From Lumbricus rubellus (taxonomy: Eukaryota; Annelida; Clitellata; Crassiclitellata; Lumbricidae), in assembly GCA_945859605.1 (NCBI GenBank), contig OX243815.1, forward strand, positions 24,456,337-24,520,336: 64,000 bases of DNA, read 5' to 3'. The notes below the pieces were generated by a model. It worked only from the letters and a program-made list of their open reading frames with translations, was not told where the DNA came from and did not search any database. Shown here piece after piece: positions 24,713-39,600 of the stretch (within the stretch, counting starts at the first letter, position 1; the number at the start of each line of letters is the position of its first letter). Made by a program: the position numbers and the translations under genes.

Positions 24713-25101
24713 CATACACATATGCTTATATTGAACTTTTGTAGCCATGCTTGAACAAACCCTGTCACAAAGTTGGAAGAGTTCATCTGTGAGAATTGGG
24801 GCAGGTTAGGAAGTGGTCTTAAATTGAGTCATACTGAATGTGTTCACCAGAATCAATTACAATTCCGCACTACGTCCAATAAAAGATTTGAGTGGTCAAA
24901 GTGTGTTTGTTGGTGTATGGCCAAAAGTGCCAACATCTTCATGAACATTATTTTGATGGTACTCTATGGGGGGTCATGAGTCCTATTTTAGGCTTGCTTT
25001 CAGAGGGAGCATGAGAACAACAATAGCTCCTCAGTTTGTAAGTTTGGGTGACTGTCAAACTGGCTAGCAGAATAAAAAAATTTGGATGTTGCTTTAATAG
25101 C

Positions 25102-25162
25102 CCTTTAATGCCGGAGGGTATAGAATTTTCCATACTATTTACTACCATCTCGGCATTAAAGG
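25102..25162 (-). repeat. 61-bp inverted-repeat element, copy 3
   Basis: Identical ends and length to the copies at 19643 and 19755, in the orientation of copy 2, 5.3 kb away. Internal differences are a few bases (TAGAATTTTCCATACTATT). Confidence 0.85.
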
Positions 25163-25445
25163 GTTAAATGTGTTCCTATGTATCACTGACTATTGAGGTT
25201 TCCCAAAGCTAGTGATTGATTCTGTTTTTAAGTGGGAACTTTGGCAGCTCTGGCTATGTTGAATAATAGTTAAAAGTGTACAGAACAAGTAAGTAAGTAT
25301 CGACTTGAATTCTCAATTGCAAACCCAATTAAGAGTTACAAATGACATTATACATAAGCATATACATTGTAGGCCTACAAAATATACATTCAAGAACAAT
25401 AATAATCAGAATATAGCATAAAAATAAGAAATGTTCTTTGCATGT

Positions 25446-26068
25446 TTCATTTCATTTAATTTCATTTCAGGCATTTATATAGCGCCTCTTCAAGAATATC
25501 TACTCAGAAGCGCTCCCGACCCAACCACGGCTAAAGAGAACAGTCTTAAGAGCAGAGTAGAACGTAGTCTCGAAGGCTCGAGGTATTAGACGTAGTTCCA
25601 CAGGGAGCCCATTCCAGGTTGCAGGGCCAACAACAGAAAAGGCACGGCGCTGCGCAATAGAAGTGCGTGACCAGGGGACAAGAAGCTCAGCCTGCTTAGA
25701 AGAGCGAAGAGAGCCACGGCGCTGGACGCTCAGGGTGGAGCAACAGAGCTCCTGTAAATAGACAGGGGCCACACCCGCAAGACAGCGCCATACCAAGGAA
25801 GATATTCGGTAAGTGACCCTTTGTGAGAAAGGGAGCCAGTGCAAGACATCCCGCATATAGTCAGTGACATGGCCGAATTTTGGGATGCGACCGACAAGGC
25901 GTGCCGCAGAGCGCAAGACCCGATCCAAGCACCCAACCCGAGTCACCGGCAGACCCACATAGAGGGCGCTGCAATAGTCTAAACGTGAGACAACGAAAGA
26001 GTGGATAAGCGTTAAGGCAGCGCTGAAAGTTAAGGAGCGGAGCACCACTCTAAGCTCACGCAATTGGT
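25446..26068 (-). mobile_element. 5'-truncated CR1/L2-type LINE
   Basis: Minus-strand open frame encoding the reverse transcriptase end: [61 protein letters not shown], ending VGSASE. It is followed by GCGCTATATAAATGCC and a TGAAAT-type tail. It is related to, but distinct from, the copy at 9148-10062. The frame is intact where present. Confidence 0.88.
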
Positions 26069-26398
26069 AAATGTTAGATATTGAGGGAATGAAATAATGA
26101 GTAGATATAGGTAGTAGGTCTATGCAATTAAGGGTAGTATGGTTTAGTTGTGTTAGTGAGAGTGATAGCATTTGATGGCGATTGGTTGATAAAGCCTGCA
26201 CGTGTAAACAGATAGATGTCAGAAGGTGGTGGGTGTTTTTTTAACTGCCTTGGACTGTGTGCACGTAAAGTAAGACCTGTATATACGAGTTGAAGTGTGG
26301 CTATGCTGTGGTGGTCCACCATTCACAAAACTGTCGAACACGATATGCAGCAAGTCGGGTCTCTTGAAAGTCGCCAAGAAGAGACAGTTGTATCAGGA

Positions 26399-27047
26399 GG
26401 TGACCGGACAAAACCCCCCCTGGACAAAAACTCCCCCGGACAAAACCCCCCCGGACAGAAACCCCCCTGATTTAGCCTAGGACATTAACCCCCCCCGGAC
26501 AATCCCCCCCCCTTTGCTGGCAAAGTGCAGGTAGGCCTACAATTTGTTTAAACTTAGGCTAATTATCGAGTTCCCGTGCTGTGTCAACTAATTAGTGTCG
26601 TACGGATAAACACCTGTCGCTGTCATTCAGGCGTGAACTTATAACTTGTTAGTGCCATTCAGTCACTCCGATATGAAGCTAGTACCTGTTGGTGTAATCT
26701 AGGACAGCATGAATCGTTGTCATCAATCCAGCTTCCATTTAAGAAGGAGTATTTTCATCAATCCAGCTTCCACTTGAGAAAGAGTATTTTCATCAATCCA
26801 GCTTCTATTTAAGCAAGAACATTTTCATCAATCCAGCTTCTATTTAAGTAAAATTTATTTGTATCAATCCGGCTTCTATTTATATAGCGAGAATTCTTTT
26901 CATCAATCCAACTTGCGTACTTAGGACACCGTTTTATAGTACGACAACTTATGTGCAATATATCCTACCAGGGGGGGGGGTTATGTCCTACCCTGGGGAG
27001 GTTTCTGTCCGGGGGGTTTTTGTCCGGGTTTTTTTTGTCCTACAACC
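26399..27047. mobile_element. 649-bp non-autonomous TIR element with 9-bp target duplication
   Basis: The target duplication GTATCAGGA lies at 26390-26398 and 27048-27056. The ends GGTGACCGGACAAAACCC and GGGTTTTTTTTGTCCTACAACC are imperfect inverted repeats extended by C-rich and G-rich arms. A 9-bp duplication suggests the Mutator-like group, but there is no transposase. The centre holds a 35-bp tandem repeat. Confidence 0.8.
26721..26920 (+). repeat. 35-bp tandem repeat inside the TIR element
   Basis: Five to six units starting CATCAATCCAGCTTC(C/T) and ending in a run of T. Related units occur at 42276-42330 inside a different TIR element. Confidence 0.85.
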
Positions 27048-27609
27048 GTATCAGGAAGCCTTTCCCTCGGTCCCAAAGGTGGCCACAAAGTAGGTGGGAT
27101 TAATCAGATGTTTCTGTGTCCTGTTACAATATCTATTTAACTCAAGTCTACCGAGCTCTGGGCGTAGAACTTAGAAGCACTATCCTGCTGCCTTTTGGAA
27201 GATGAAATACTCCGTTAATTGCTTCAATAATGCTTGGTAAAATCCCTGCAGTAGTAGAACACGTGGACAATAATTTATTGTCCATTAACCTTAACAGCCG
27301 TACGATGCATAGCAATGAAAAGCAATGACGTTATAACTCTTCGGCTACGTATTTAAAGACATCACTTTTTATTTTCCCAGAAGTCAAATTTCGAACCATT
27401 GAGATGAAAAATATTTATAAAATAATATCACGTTCAGAACACAATATCTATATTTAAATTGTAGAAGTATCTATGGTTCAGAATGGGGTCAGATTTCTGT
27501 GTATAATAATTGGCTTGATTAGAGGTGTATGTCACATGCACTGCAAAAGTAGGCCTACTATTAGAGGAAGAAAATTAATATTATTTACTTGTTAATTTTG
27601 GGCTTCGGA

Positions 27610-30600
27610 ATGGCTTCGGCGAAGAAAGTGTAAGTACTCGATAACGTTGTAATTTTATGCACAGCCGTGAGAATGTTTAGGCTGTGTCTAAGTCTAGTTA
27701 GATTTAAATAAACGTAGTGGAAATAAAACGCCGTTACTCGCATCAGCTGCGCAGAGTAAAAGATTGCTTCATCGATGTTCAACTTACTATTGTGCATCGC
27801 AGTTATTTTCATTTATTACGAGAATTTGTATAGCGCCTCTTCAAGGGACTACTCAGAGTCGCTCCCAACTCGTGCCGGCCTACCACCGAGAAACAGGGCC
27901 GGATTTACATGTAAGCCAACTAGGCAACTGCCTAGGGCCTCCGGAATCTGGAGACTGGGGGGCCTCCAAAAATGAACCTCTAAATTATAAAAGAAACCGA
28001 ATTTTGACTTTAGTTCGAACACACTTGCTCTTGCATTAGGAATATACTTGGATGTAGCAATATGCATTTTTTCTGTTTTTATTCTTAAGGGGGGGCCTCA
28101 TAATTGAAATTGCCTAGGGCCTCACTCTGTTCAAATCCGGCCCTGCCGAGAAAGCACGGCTTTGCCTAGCGGACGTGCGAGCAAAAGGGACAGAGAGCAG
28201 ACGAATGAAGTATACATATAATGTAACTTACTCCGGTTTGTCTGCAAGCTTGTCAGTAAACGCAAATATTATTATTCTTTCATATTGTACCACACACCTT
28301 TTCACTTTGTAATGGTATCTATTAATGCCTCATTTCTCAAAGAAAATTTCTGTTTTAGGGCATCGTACAGTATGGGTGGTCACACCCTGGAGATTCCAAT
28401 GGAGCTGCATGCTCTGAATAGAAAGCGTCTTTGCGACCGACTTAAGGCGAAGAATATTCCCAAGGGATCGGTCGTTCTTCTTCAGGGTGGTGATGCCTTC
28501 CAGCGCTACTGCACTGATGTTGATGTGACAACATTTCGCCAGGTCTGCTTGGAAACCACTTGATATATTATGTATCCTGACTTAAAATGACTGGTAAAAA
28601 TTCATGAGTTTACTTTCAATTACATGTTGATGATATTTCTTTAGTACTTTGAATTCATTGTAGCTTGATTTCGCTATTATTTTACTCAAGCACCCTCTGT
28701 ACCCTCTGACCGGAGGTGACCCTGCAAGGAAGGTGATCCCTGAAAGTGGAAAATGTAAGGTATAACTAGGTAAGTGACATTTATTGTTGCTATTGCACTA
28801 TCCTTGTCGGTTTTGCGGACAAGACTGTGAAGTTAATATGGAATACATGTACAGTGTAGGCCTATTCATAACACGAATCCTGTATATTGTATAAAATAAA
28901 TGCTGCATTCCAGTTACTGCATTATTAGGGGCTCTGCCACCCCAGATATCTGTTCGGAGGGTCCATGTTCTTAGTTGCTATGGCCATGATTTTGCTGAAC
29001 AATTATACATGTTCAGTCTTTGTTAGCTTTATTGTATACATTGTTTTGTTGCATGCTTAGCATTCCTTGCAGGACAATAATTATGCAGCATCTTTTAAGA
29101 GCTGATCCATGGTGTTGTGATTTACAAACTCATTTGTGTAGGAGTCATTTTTCCATTGGCTGTTTGGTGTCCTGGAGCCTGGCTTCTACGGTGTACTGGA
29201 TGTCGACAATAACAAGGCAATTCTGTTCTCTCCACGGCTTGACGAGTCCTACCGTGTCTGGTTTGGCGAGTAAGTAATGTTTTTTAAATTTAATTTGTAT
29301 CTCTGACAGAGCTTTCCTTTGATATTTATGTGACAATCAAGAGGAGACTTAAAATAATTTAAGTGGATTTTGTCAATCTCTGAAAGCGGCTAACTGACCT
29401 GTGAGTAGTCTTTGACTAAAGTTTTTCATACTTGTGGAATTGATTTAGCCTACCAGGCAGTCCCAGAAAATATGACTCTGGTGGGGATTTTTGTCATTAA
29501 TGTAACAATGTGTAGTGCATGTGCACTTATCAAATGCAAGAAGCACGTTTACTAACACCTTGTTATGTCGACATTTGTGAGAGATTTCTTGGTTTTTTTG
29601 TAGAATCTATCCACCTAATTATTTCACGGACAAGTATGGAGCTGATGAAGCGTATCATGTGGAAGAGGTAAAGAAATTGACTCTAAAAGTTTATTTTAAT
29701 CATTGGTTGCTGATTGTTTTGGATGATGTTTGATGACAAGATCTTAGCAATTGAGATCAAATGTCCAGATTGTCGTCCACTTTGAGTTAAGCTCTATGCA
29801 ATATACGGTGTATTGTATATGACACTAGAAAGAACACTAAATCTAACCAATCTTGAGCATGGTTAGTAAATGAAGATGACTAGTCCAAGCTGTCTGGTCC
29901 AACTTGGCAGGTCAAACATCCGTGGCCATTATATGACTACATTTGAAGCAAGTTGCGATATTAGTAGTAGTAGCCGTTTATTGACGAAGCATCAACCAAA
30001 AACAAAATAAAAGCAATCAGTACAAACTCAATGACTCAATGACTTTTGATTGATCAGACGGGTTTCTTTAAATTAGATTGCTGTTGTGCTTTCGCTTCAG
30101 CTAAAAAGTCCTTCAAAACCATGGCCTCTGTCTTAACGGTTGATAAATTCCCCACTTATGAGGTTCTTATCTATTCTACTCTTGAATACCTGACATTTCC
30201 TAATGCAGTAGAACATATATAATTTTGTGATTTTCGACATTGTTCATGGAACCTTTTTCTCCATAATTTTGAACATTAATTCACAGCTGCGCTAATTGAA
30301 AAAGGACTATTGAAATGTCTAGTAAATTGGAACTCTGTAAAAAATAATTAGTAATAATGTTTGCTAGTGATGTGGTGAGTGGAAATGCCTGAAGTTACTT
30401 TTACTATCAACACGAGTCATGTGATGCGACCTTTACCACTCTTGTCAGCAGAAAATTATTAGCCTCACTAGATCCTGTTTATTGATGTATTAATAGTTCA
30501 ATTGTGACCAACCCTTGTCTATTTGTCTGTGGACTATTGACCTGCTTCAGTTATATGCTAGTAGCATAATTTCTTTTATCCAGTTTAAAAGTCACATGCA

Positions 30601-33600
30601 TCCTGATCTGCCTGAAGTGGGTTCGACAAGTGTCGTGAGCTGGTCATAAGATATTGTTGCAAGATAATAATTACCTTTTTATCTTTAGTCTACATTGACC
30701 AGATATTGCCCATGATCCTCGAGCATTCCTTAGTGCATCTGATCTTATATACCGGTGTTTATGCATGTAATTGTATAGTGTATACCTAGAATTGTGAACT
30801 TGCATAAGTACATCCTGATGGTTTTGTACATCCCTGGATAGTAGATACATATCAAATCAAATCAAATCAAAATCAGTTTATTCTGAGAATGAACAAGAGA
30901 CAAACAAACAAAACCAAGGTATACTGCAAAGAAAAATACTAGGCTACACATGAATAAAAATTAATGTTCGTAGGACACCTTGATTGTATGAGCGGTGAAC
31001 ACTCAGAAAGGGTCATCCAGAAAGGGACAGGTCCCACTAACCTGGATAACCCCTGGACGTAAAATGTAAGTCAAGATGGTGAGGTTAGAGATATAAACAG
31101 AAAATGGAGAAAAAAAATTTTAAAGAAAATACCAGAAAAAAAATCAATGTGGCATAAGATCACACGATCAAAAAAAGCCTCTGGCAACAAGCCAAAAAAA
31201 CAACAACATAAAAAAATACAACAAAAAAAACCCAAAGCAAAACCAAAAAATAAGCAACAAACATAAGTCAGTAATGGCAACCTGAATCATTAAGCACATG
31301 TAAGATAGTAGTAATCATATCGAGGAAAAGGAACCAGAGGAAAAACACAACAAGCATCTTGGTAAATATATATTTGAAAATTACTGAGCAGACCTATTAC
31401 CAGTCGGAAAAAACCAGCATCATAACTATGCCAAGTGGGACATTATTTATCATCATTGGTTATGCTACATATGATAAGGCATTGTAATAATGATAAGGCA
31501 TTGTAATAATGTAATTGTCTGTTCTCTTTTGTTTGTCTCTACTGAATCTTGTGCATGCTTCTATGTGAGTTTGTTATTGTTGGCACTTTGACAGTGACCG
31601 TCACTAAGTTAATTGTTCCTTGGAAATATAATTGCTCAATTATTATGCAGCATCATCAGCACTTTGTTCTTAGAGATAATATAATCCCACAGTTATAGTT
31701 GAACAGTAAAATGCACAAGTAGTCTATGAGTAAAGCAATTCAACTGCTGTACAACCTCTTATTTTAGCTGCAGTGCACAATGTGAGAACAACTTAACATT
31801 TTCTTGTGACAGCCATGTTTAACCATCTGTTATCCAAATCATGATGTAGGCATTTCTGTCAGTGTTGTAGTGACATTTAGAATTGAACTTATAACTCATC
31901 TCAGCTTGTTTACTCTGGCAGCTTGACTTCTGGCACCTAACTAATTGTTGGATTTTGAACTGACTTCTCTTACTGATGTTGATTTGACTGTGAGCTGACT
32001 TGAAGTGACTAAGTAAATTTGTTCTATGCATTATGATAATGGTGCAATAGAAGTTATTAGGTAATCAGATTGAATTAGATGAGTGAATGATGTTATTTGC
32101 TTGATTGAAATTTCATACAGAGGTGTTGGATTCTTATATTTTAATTTTTCTAGTTAGAAAAAGATCTGGAGAAGAGAAAGCCTGCTCTGATCTTGACACT
32201 GGTATGCTCAGTTTTTGCCTGAACTTGAAGGAATAACTTGCTAGACATTTTCAACTGCGTAACCAAATCAGAGTATTTGGGTGTACTACTGTACTCTTTG
32301 TTGTCCAGATACTGGTATAAATTGAGTACCATTTATTCTTATTAGTTGTAAAGCTTCACATTTTCATGTGATAAAAAAATTAGAAAATTTGTTTACTTGT
32401 AATTTAACTAACTGACTAACAAATTTCTCATTTATAAATAAATAATCGATGAAATGGGCTTAATTTTCGTTGTGGGCTTTTACATTGTGATTTTCGTGTG
32501 AAAATTATAAATGAAGCAAAGTATGGCAATTAAAGCATTGTGAAATTTTATTTGCAAATATTTGTATGTATATAGTATTTGCCACGGCAAATTGTGCCCA
32601 TAATGAGATATTCGACTAAGGCAAAAAGTGCAGAAAACAGGATATACGGTTGAGGCAAATTGCCAAGGCAGTTTGTGGTTATGCATTATTAGACTTGGGA
32701 TAGATAGCTCACAAAGATAATAATATTGCGATTGCCATTTATTTACCTTTCCTGGTTCCACTCCAATTATTCCACCCACCCTCTGATATTTTCAGTTATC
32801 ACCACAAACTTTCCACTTTAAAAAAATCAAGATTATAATTCTGCTTAAAATACATTCCTGAAGTATTTGTCTTGTTTTAAAATGTGTGTTTTTGGATTCT
32901 CACAGAAAGGATTAAATACAGACAGCAAAAGTCTGACAAAAGAAGCAACATTTAATGGAATTGAAAAGTGAGTTTTCTTTAAACACATTGTTTAAATGTT
33001 AACTTACGTATGATGTGTGTGTGTGTGTAAATTTATTGAAGATTATTGCCTTATGCCTGCAAGCTGCAACTTGTGATTATGTACATATTTGTAGCAGGTA
33101 CAATGTACATAATGTTGTTACTTGCAGATGTCTGTGTTATCATCCATGTCATTGTTATCATCATCATCATCATCCTCCTCAATATTATAGTCATTTGGAT
33201 CATCATTTTCAGGCTCACGAAGATCATCATTTTTCAGGCTCATCTCTGCTAATAAATGTCTACTTCTAAACTAAATATTTCATGTAAATGTTTTTATTAA
33301 TGGATTATGTTCAAATTAATTTGGTTATTTATGCTACTAAAAATCTGGTGATTATAATTAAGTTTACCAGTTGAGTGCAGAGTTTTTTAAATTTTATTTC
33401 AGATTCAAAGTCGATAGCACACTGCTGCATCCAGAAATAGCAGAACTGTAAGTTGCATTTCACTATTCACATGAATATTCTTTTCATCATAAGTTCTTCA
33501 TTAATGGGAAAACTAATGTAATCATTTTATGCGTTTTGTGCTTTTATGCTAATTCCTGTGATATTGAATTTTTTTAACTTTAGAATGAAGTGTGATATTT

Positions 33601-36600
33601 TTGTTGGTCCCATTGTGTTGATCTAAACAGCAATCACTGAAAAATTGCAGCAATCACTGAAAAATTGCAGCAAACATTTTTAATCCATGCTCATTAGAAA
33701 TTATCGATTAATTAGGTGTCTTACGAGTTCACAAGTCACCATCAGATGGTGTTGGTAAACTGAGCAGTAGGAGTTGATGAGAACCTTGCATAGCTGCCAA
33801 CAGTTAAATTCAACTCGTGTAATAACTTGTGATCATCCGTTCTTACTGTGAATGGTACTCATACTGTGTACCAGCTTGAAATTAAAAACGAAGGTTATTA
33901 TTATCTTTCTTCTACATATTGAGAATGCACATGATTTGGTGAAGCTGTTTCAGAAAACAATTTTAGAAAGCTTTCGTGACATTTACTATTCTACTTACAT
34001 GTGGTTTGATATTGCCAGTCCTGGCTGCATATTGAGATTGATTACAAAATGGCTGCTGCTTTCAACCTGAGCCTTCCTTTTACTGGCTGGTGTAAGTTTG
34101 TCAGTTTCACAAGCATTGAGGTTGAAAACTTGGAATGTAATCAGTGCAAGATATAGGTTTATTGCTATGCTACTAATTGGTGTCTTCTCTTTAGTTTTAT
34201 TTGTTGCTTCTGTTCTGTTTGTGCTTGTGTTATTTGGTGGAAACTATTTTAACTGTTAAAAATATTTGTAGTCGTGTGTTTAAGACCGATCTCGAATTGG
34301 AAGTTCTGCGGTATGCAAACAAAATTAGCAGCGATGCTCATAAACAGGTAGCTTTAGTACAATTATTATATTGTTGTAGCTCACTTGTTTATAATGAGCA
34401 GAAATATGTCTGTCCAGTGGCTAATTTCATGAGTAATTAAATTCATTCATTCATTCATTGGATTTATATAGCAACCCTTTCAAGAAAATATATAATTTGA
34501 AGTAAAAAATTTAAGTATTAGTTGATCACATCATAGCACCGAAACCAGATCTTAGAAGTTTTACCTCTGTTCTTCATTTAATGTTTCATGCAATTTATAT
34601 CATATAATGTATCTTATACTGATGGCATCAGGTGCAGAAAAGAGTTGGATACTTGGGTAGTTTCCTAAACTCCGATGTCCGTTGCTATAAATAAGGGCAC
34701 TGAGATTTTATAGATATCGAGTATTGTTTAAAGGTCAATGGTAACTGTGCTGTATATTTATTGTCAGGTGATGAAGAATATTAAACCTGGAATGTACGAA
34801 TATCAGGCTGAAAGGTATGCTGGGCTAAATACCATTACACGATTGCTATTAATTTTGGTTGGTCTCCTAAAAGATTTTATTTAGCATCATTTTCAGCTTT
34901 AGGCAACAGTTCATTGCAGACTGTAAGACGTTGGACACCTACTCCACTAAAGGTTGTCATAAATGAAACCCTGACTGATAAAGGTGGGTTTCAGCCTTGT
35001 GCATTCTTCACATTGTCCAGTTATCTGGGACAGGTCTAGTGATATGTTTCACAGTTTATGTACTGTCAGCTTCACATTAATTTTGAGTTATGATAATATT
35101 GTGGATTCTTAGGGAAATTTTGGTTCTATATTCTCTTGCTTGCTTCTGTCTTCCTGCTTACGTGTGTGTGCTTTTGTTTTGTCTGTGCAATGTGTGCATT
35201 TTAGTATTCTCTGGCTTAAAGTGATATTTAGTGTGAAATGCAAAGTGAAAACTTCTGTTCAGTTGTGTTCTGAGAAGTTAATTTAATCCAGCCATTGTGG
35301 CTTTGTGCCGGCTGACGAGACTCTTGGTAATAACCATGGACAAATTGTTGTGCACAATTATCTGGTGCAGATTTAAGTTTGCTGACCATGCACATATGAA
35401 CTGTGTGATGAATGATGATAAATAATTTATTATGAAAGCTTTAGCCTGACACTGTAGCGTGATCTCTTATGGGTAAGAAATGTTGGACTTGCTAAGGTGA
35501 GGAAGATGATGCCATTTCTGTCAACTTTGTAAGTTTTTTCTTTGTATCATGATGGCTGAATTGTGATTTCTGAAGCTTTGTTCTTCCGATTGTAGCATAT
35601 TCATGCAGTATTGCTATGGAAACGGTGGAATGAGACATGTTGGATACACGTGCATCTGTGGGAGGTTAGTAGACTAGTCGGAGCGCCGCTTGTTGCTGCT
35701 TGCGGGATGTTGTCTAGCTCTGTAGGTTTTTCTCTTGTAATGGCATGGCTGTGTTACGATGCCATATAAATTATTGTAATTATTAAGGTTAGCTCTTTAT
35801 TCACTATGCAAAGTATGCATTGTACAGGCTTTTCTCATAAAGCTGTTGCTAGACTCTTGTTGCTATGATAAATAACAAGATAAGACACCCTAGAAGTACT
35901 AGCTCGCATCTTACGATGCTCTGTAAAGTTTAATTTTTAAAGATCATTAATGTTGTTTCATTCTTGGACCTGCCCTAAAGGCTGAACAGCGAGGAAGAAG
36001 AAAGTACACTGTATCTCTATTGTGGTACTGGTAGCACATAATTTCTATTGTGGTACTGATCACACATAATAAGTGTCATTGAGATGTCTTAAAAAAACCT
36101 TATTGACTTTTAGTGGTCACAATGGATCAATTTTGCATTACGGGCATGCAGGAGCACCTAATGAGCGACAGATCAAGTATGGAGACATGTGGTAAGTTCT
36201 TAGAATGTACAATATGTTGTCTTCGATATAGTAGTGTATAAAGCATATATCTTTTTAAGCTGGTTTAGTACGAGAACCTTCAACAGTGTTGAGCAAACCT
36301 GTAAATACGGTATTTGTAAATGGCCATGCATTAAGATTTGCACTGTAGATCAATGTCTAAGTCAACATCTTAAGCCAACAACAGAAGCTTAATGGGTACA
36401 GAGTGTTAGCAATATAATTTTACTGCCATGTGGCCTTCTAGTGTTGCCTTTATGAAAACTGCTGATCAGTCCTCTTGCTTGCCATCTTCTTAATAATTTA
36501 TTCAATGATGTATTCCTTTTGTTATAATGATAATTATACCAGTAGTAGTTGTATAGTAGTAGGCTAGAGTTGAATTGCAAATTATGATGTTGCACTAAAT

Positions 36601-39600
36601 TGTGGCATTTCACAATTTCAGTTTGTTTGATATGGGTGGTGAATATTACTGCTACGTATCTGACATCACATGTAGCTTTCCTGTAAATGGGAAATTTACA
36701 CCGAAACAAAAGCTCATCTACAATGCCGTCCTTAATTCCAACCGAACAGTTATGAAAGCATGCAAGGCAGGTGAGAAAGACTGGCAGTGGTTCTGTAACC
36801 ATGTATTAGGCTATCTAAACGTCAGTTTGTTTGTCAATGAGTCGGTCATTGTATATTGTGGTATGATTGTCGGTTCAATCTGTCAACCATATGTCATTTG
36901 ATTCACGAATACAATTCTGTTTTGTTTAACTCTGCTTAGAGTACATTTCTCTGTTTGATTGGAGTTGTGCGTCTATGTTTGAATCAGCATTTCTGTGAAG
37001 TTCTACAGGTGTGCTGTGTTAATGCATTGCTACATACTGCGAACATTCATCCATGTATGCAATGCCAGTTAATCTGTATAACTGGTTGTCAGTCTGGGTA
37101 CACCAATATGCCACTTGATTTTCTGCAGTACTTAATGTGTGACCGAGAAGGTACACTTTTTCGGATGAGTATACATGTAAGTTTTAGGAAATTCACATGG
37201 CTGAGGAATGAGTGTGTAGCAGCCTTCAGTAGAGTGAAGTGATTAAAACGCATATACTCTGTGTTAAATAAATTTTGGTGCTCATCATTGCATCCAGTTC
37301 TGCAATAATATGTGAAACTCGATTTCAGGTGTGAAGTGGGCAGATATGCATCGCCTGGCAGAACGGGTCATACTTGAAGACCTCAAAGCTGGTGGCCTGC
37401 TTCAAGGCAATGTTGATGAGATGCTTAAGGCCCATCTGGGTGCAGTTTTCATGCCGCACGGTCTGGGTCACCTCATGGGGCTCGATGTTCATGACGTCGG
37501 TGGGTTTCCAGAAGTACGTATAATTTACACTCAAATTAGCTAGTTTATTTCAAGGCTTTAAATTCTGTGAAAAATAACAAATTACTTCTGACAGAAGTAT
37601 GAAATAGTGAGAGAAGGTCATCATGATGGTTACACTTGATGGTCAACCTCTTAGCTACCTCATATGAATTCTAAGTTTTATTATCTACCTCATATGAATT
37701 CTAAGTTTTATTATCTACCTCATATGAATTCTAAGTTTTATTATCTTATCTCATATGAATTCTAAGTTTTATTATTTAATCATGCCGTTTACTTGAAATG
37801 TTTCCGCATTGTGCATAGTCATTTTGATTCTACTACTTCTTTTGAGTTTGCTTTGGATGTTGAGTATAATAGTTTTTGGATGAATCTATGGATTTCTTGC
37901 TGCAGTGATTCAGCCACCAGTGATAGTCAGATACTTCTTTCTTCATAAATTCTGTGCTAGATATAATGACATTGCCTTGCCTGTATAGTGTATAAAGACT
38001 GTATATATGCACGCTGCTCTGCACTGGAAATTGTGATTTCAGTGTTACATCAATTGGTGACATAGTATATTCATTTATTATTTACAAAAACTGATATACA
38101 CACCGCTATCAGGTATAAAAATCAATTGATCATACATGTGCAATATATGCCTAAGAATGGAGTAGGCTTTTGGCAAGCTGCACCATTCTCTAACTCTAGT
38201 CAACTAGGGAATTCAAACGTGGCACTGAATATGCTCAATCGATCAGATCACGTAGACTGGATTTTTAGAATGGCTTGACTGAAACAAACTAGATTAGATG
38301 ATGAATTATTGAATGATTATTGAATGATTATTTATGATTAGCTCTAATTTGTTTTAAAGGGGGTCCATCGTCTCAGTGAGCCGGGATTGAAGAGCCTTCG
38401 GACGACCAGGACCCTTGAGGAGCGCATGGTGATAACCGTTGAACCTGGATGTTACTTTATTAACCCAGTGCGTCTTTTATTTTATTATTCTTCATATCAG
38501 CGTTTGTTTTATGTGATGTGTTATGGTCTGTTAGTAATCCAGTATAGATATGGACACTTAATAATAGATTGATTTTCTTTGTCCCAAAAGTACACCAGGT
38601 ACTTTATGAAATTTTACTTTTTTTTCATTTATTTTTTGGATTTGCTATAGCGCCCCTTCAAGCTCCCTACTCAGAGGCACTCCCGACTACAGTGCCGACA
38701 CTGCATCGGAGTTTCATGCCGAAGCGAATGAGCAATTGCATGTGAAGGACTTGCTCGAGGTCCATACGCAGCGGCATGTAAAGGCCTCATCGTCGACACG
38801 ACCGGACGGAGGAGAGAAAAGAAGAAAGATTCCCTTTTTTAACCCCACGTGTAAGAGGCCATTTCGAGGTTTATGCTGTGTTTTGTTATGTTGTCTTGTA
38901 ATAATTTCTGTATATTTTTATGTTAGTGAAAATATTCAATGCAACTCTTATAATGCAAAAATCTTTTCCTCACAGGTGCTTGATGATGCGCTGAAAAATC
39001 CGGCGCAGGCCAAATTTCTCGTCAAGGAAAAAATCGAGGAATTTCGTGGATTCGGAGGAGTACGTTAAATTATTTGCTCTCTTTCTAAAGACATAAAATA
39101 ATTTTCATAAATGTAAAATATGGTTTTTTTTCTGGAAAGCATAGGTCTACAATTTTTTACCTTTTTAAATGTTCTGAAATATTAAAAATATATATCCTTG
39201 TGTTTTATGTATGCAAAAACATCTATGTGTAATTTTTAACTATATTTGAATGGTTTCGATATTTACCGTCTGATATTCTGTGCAGCACTGCCACAATAAA
39301 GGAATGTTGGTGAGATGGATTAGTGGCTGTTTGCTGACGAGTCTTTGTAGTGCTGGTTATAAGAGTTTTGCTGATGTGTATGATAGTCTTGAAAATGGAT
39401 GGACACACACTAAGAGGAGATTCTTTGCTACAAATAGTGATTGAGAGAAAAATGGAGGGGAAACAACAAGAAGAAGACCTAGACAGATGATGCTGTACTG
39501 GATGATAGCAGATGAATCCTTACCAAAAACTCAAGCACAACAGAAGATGGAGTGGCAACATTTTGCATTTGAACCTGCCTAGGGGGCGGTGAACAGTTAA

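Larger units (their letters stand above)
19288..27609. other. 8.3-kb gene-poor intergenic region
   Basis: No conserved coding exon is recognisable on either strand between PARD6 and PEPD. The listed small inverted-repeat elements, MITEs, LINE fragments and a short SINE tail (23857-23892) explain part of it; the rest (about 20.9-25.0 kb) is AT-rich single-copy-looking DNA in which I see nothing. Confidence 0.6.
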
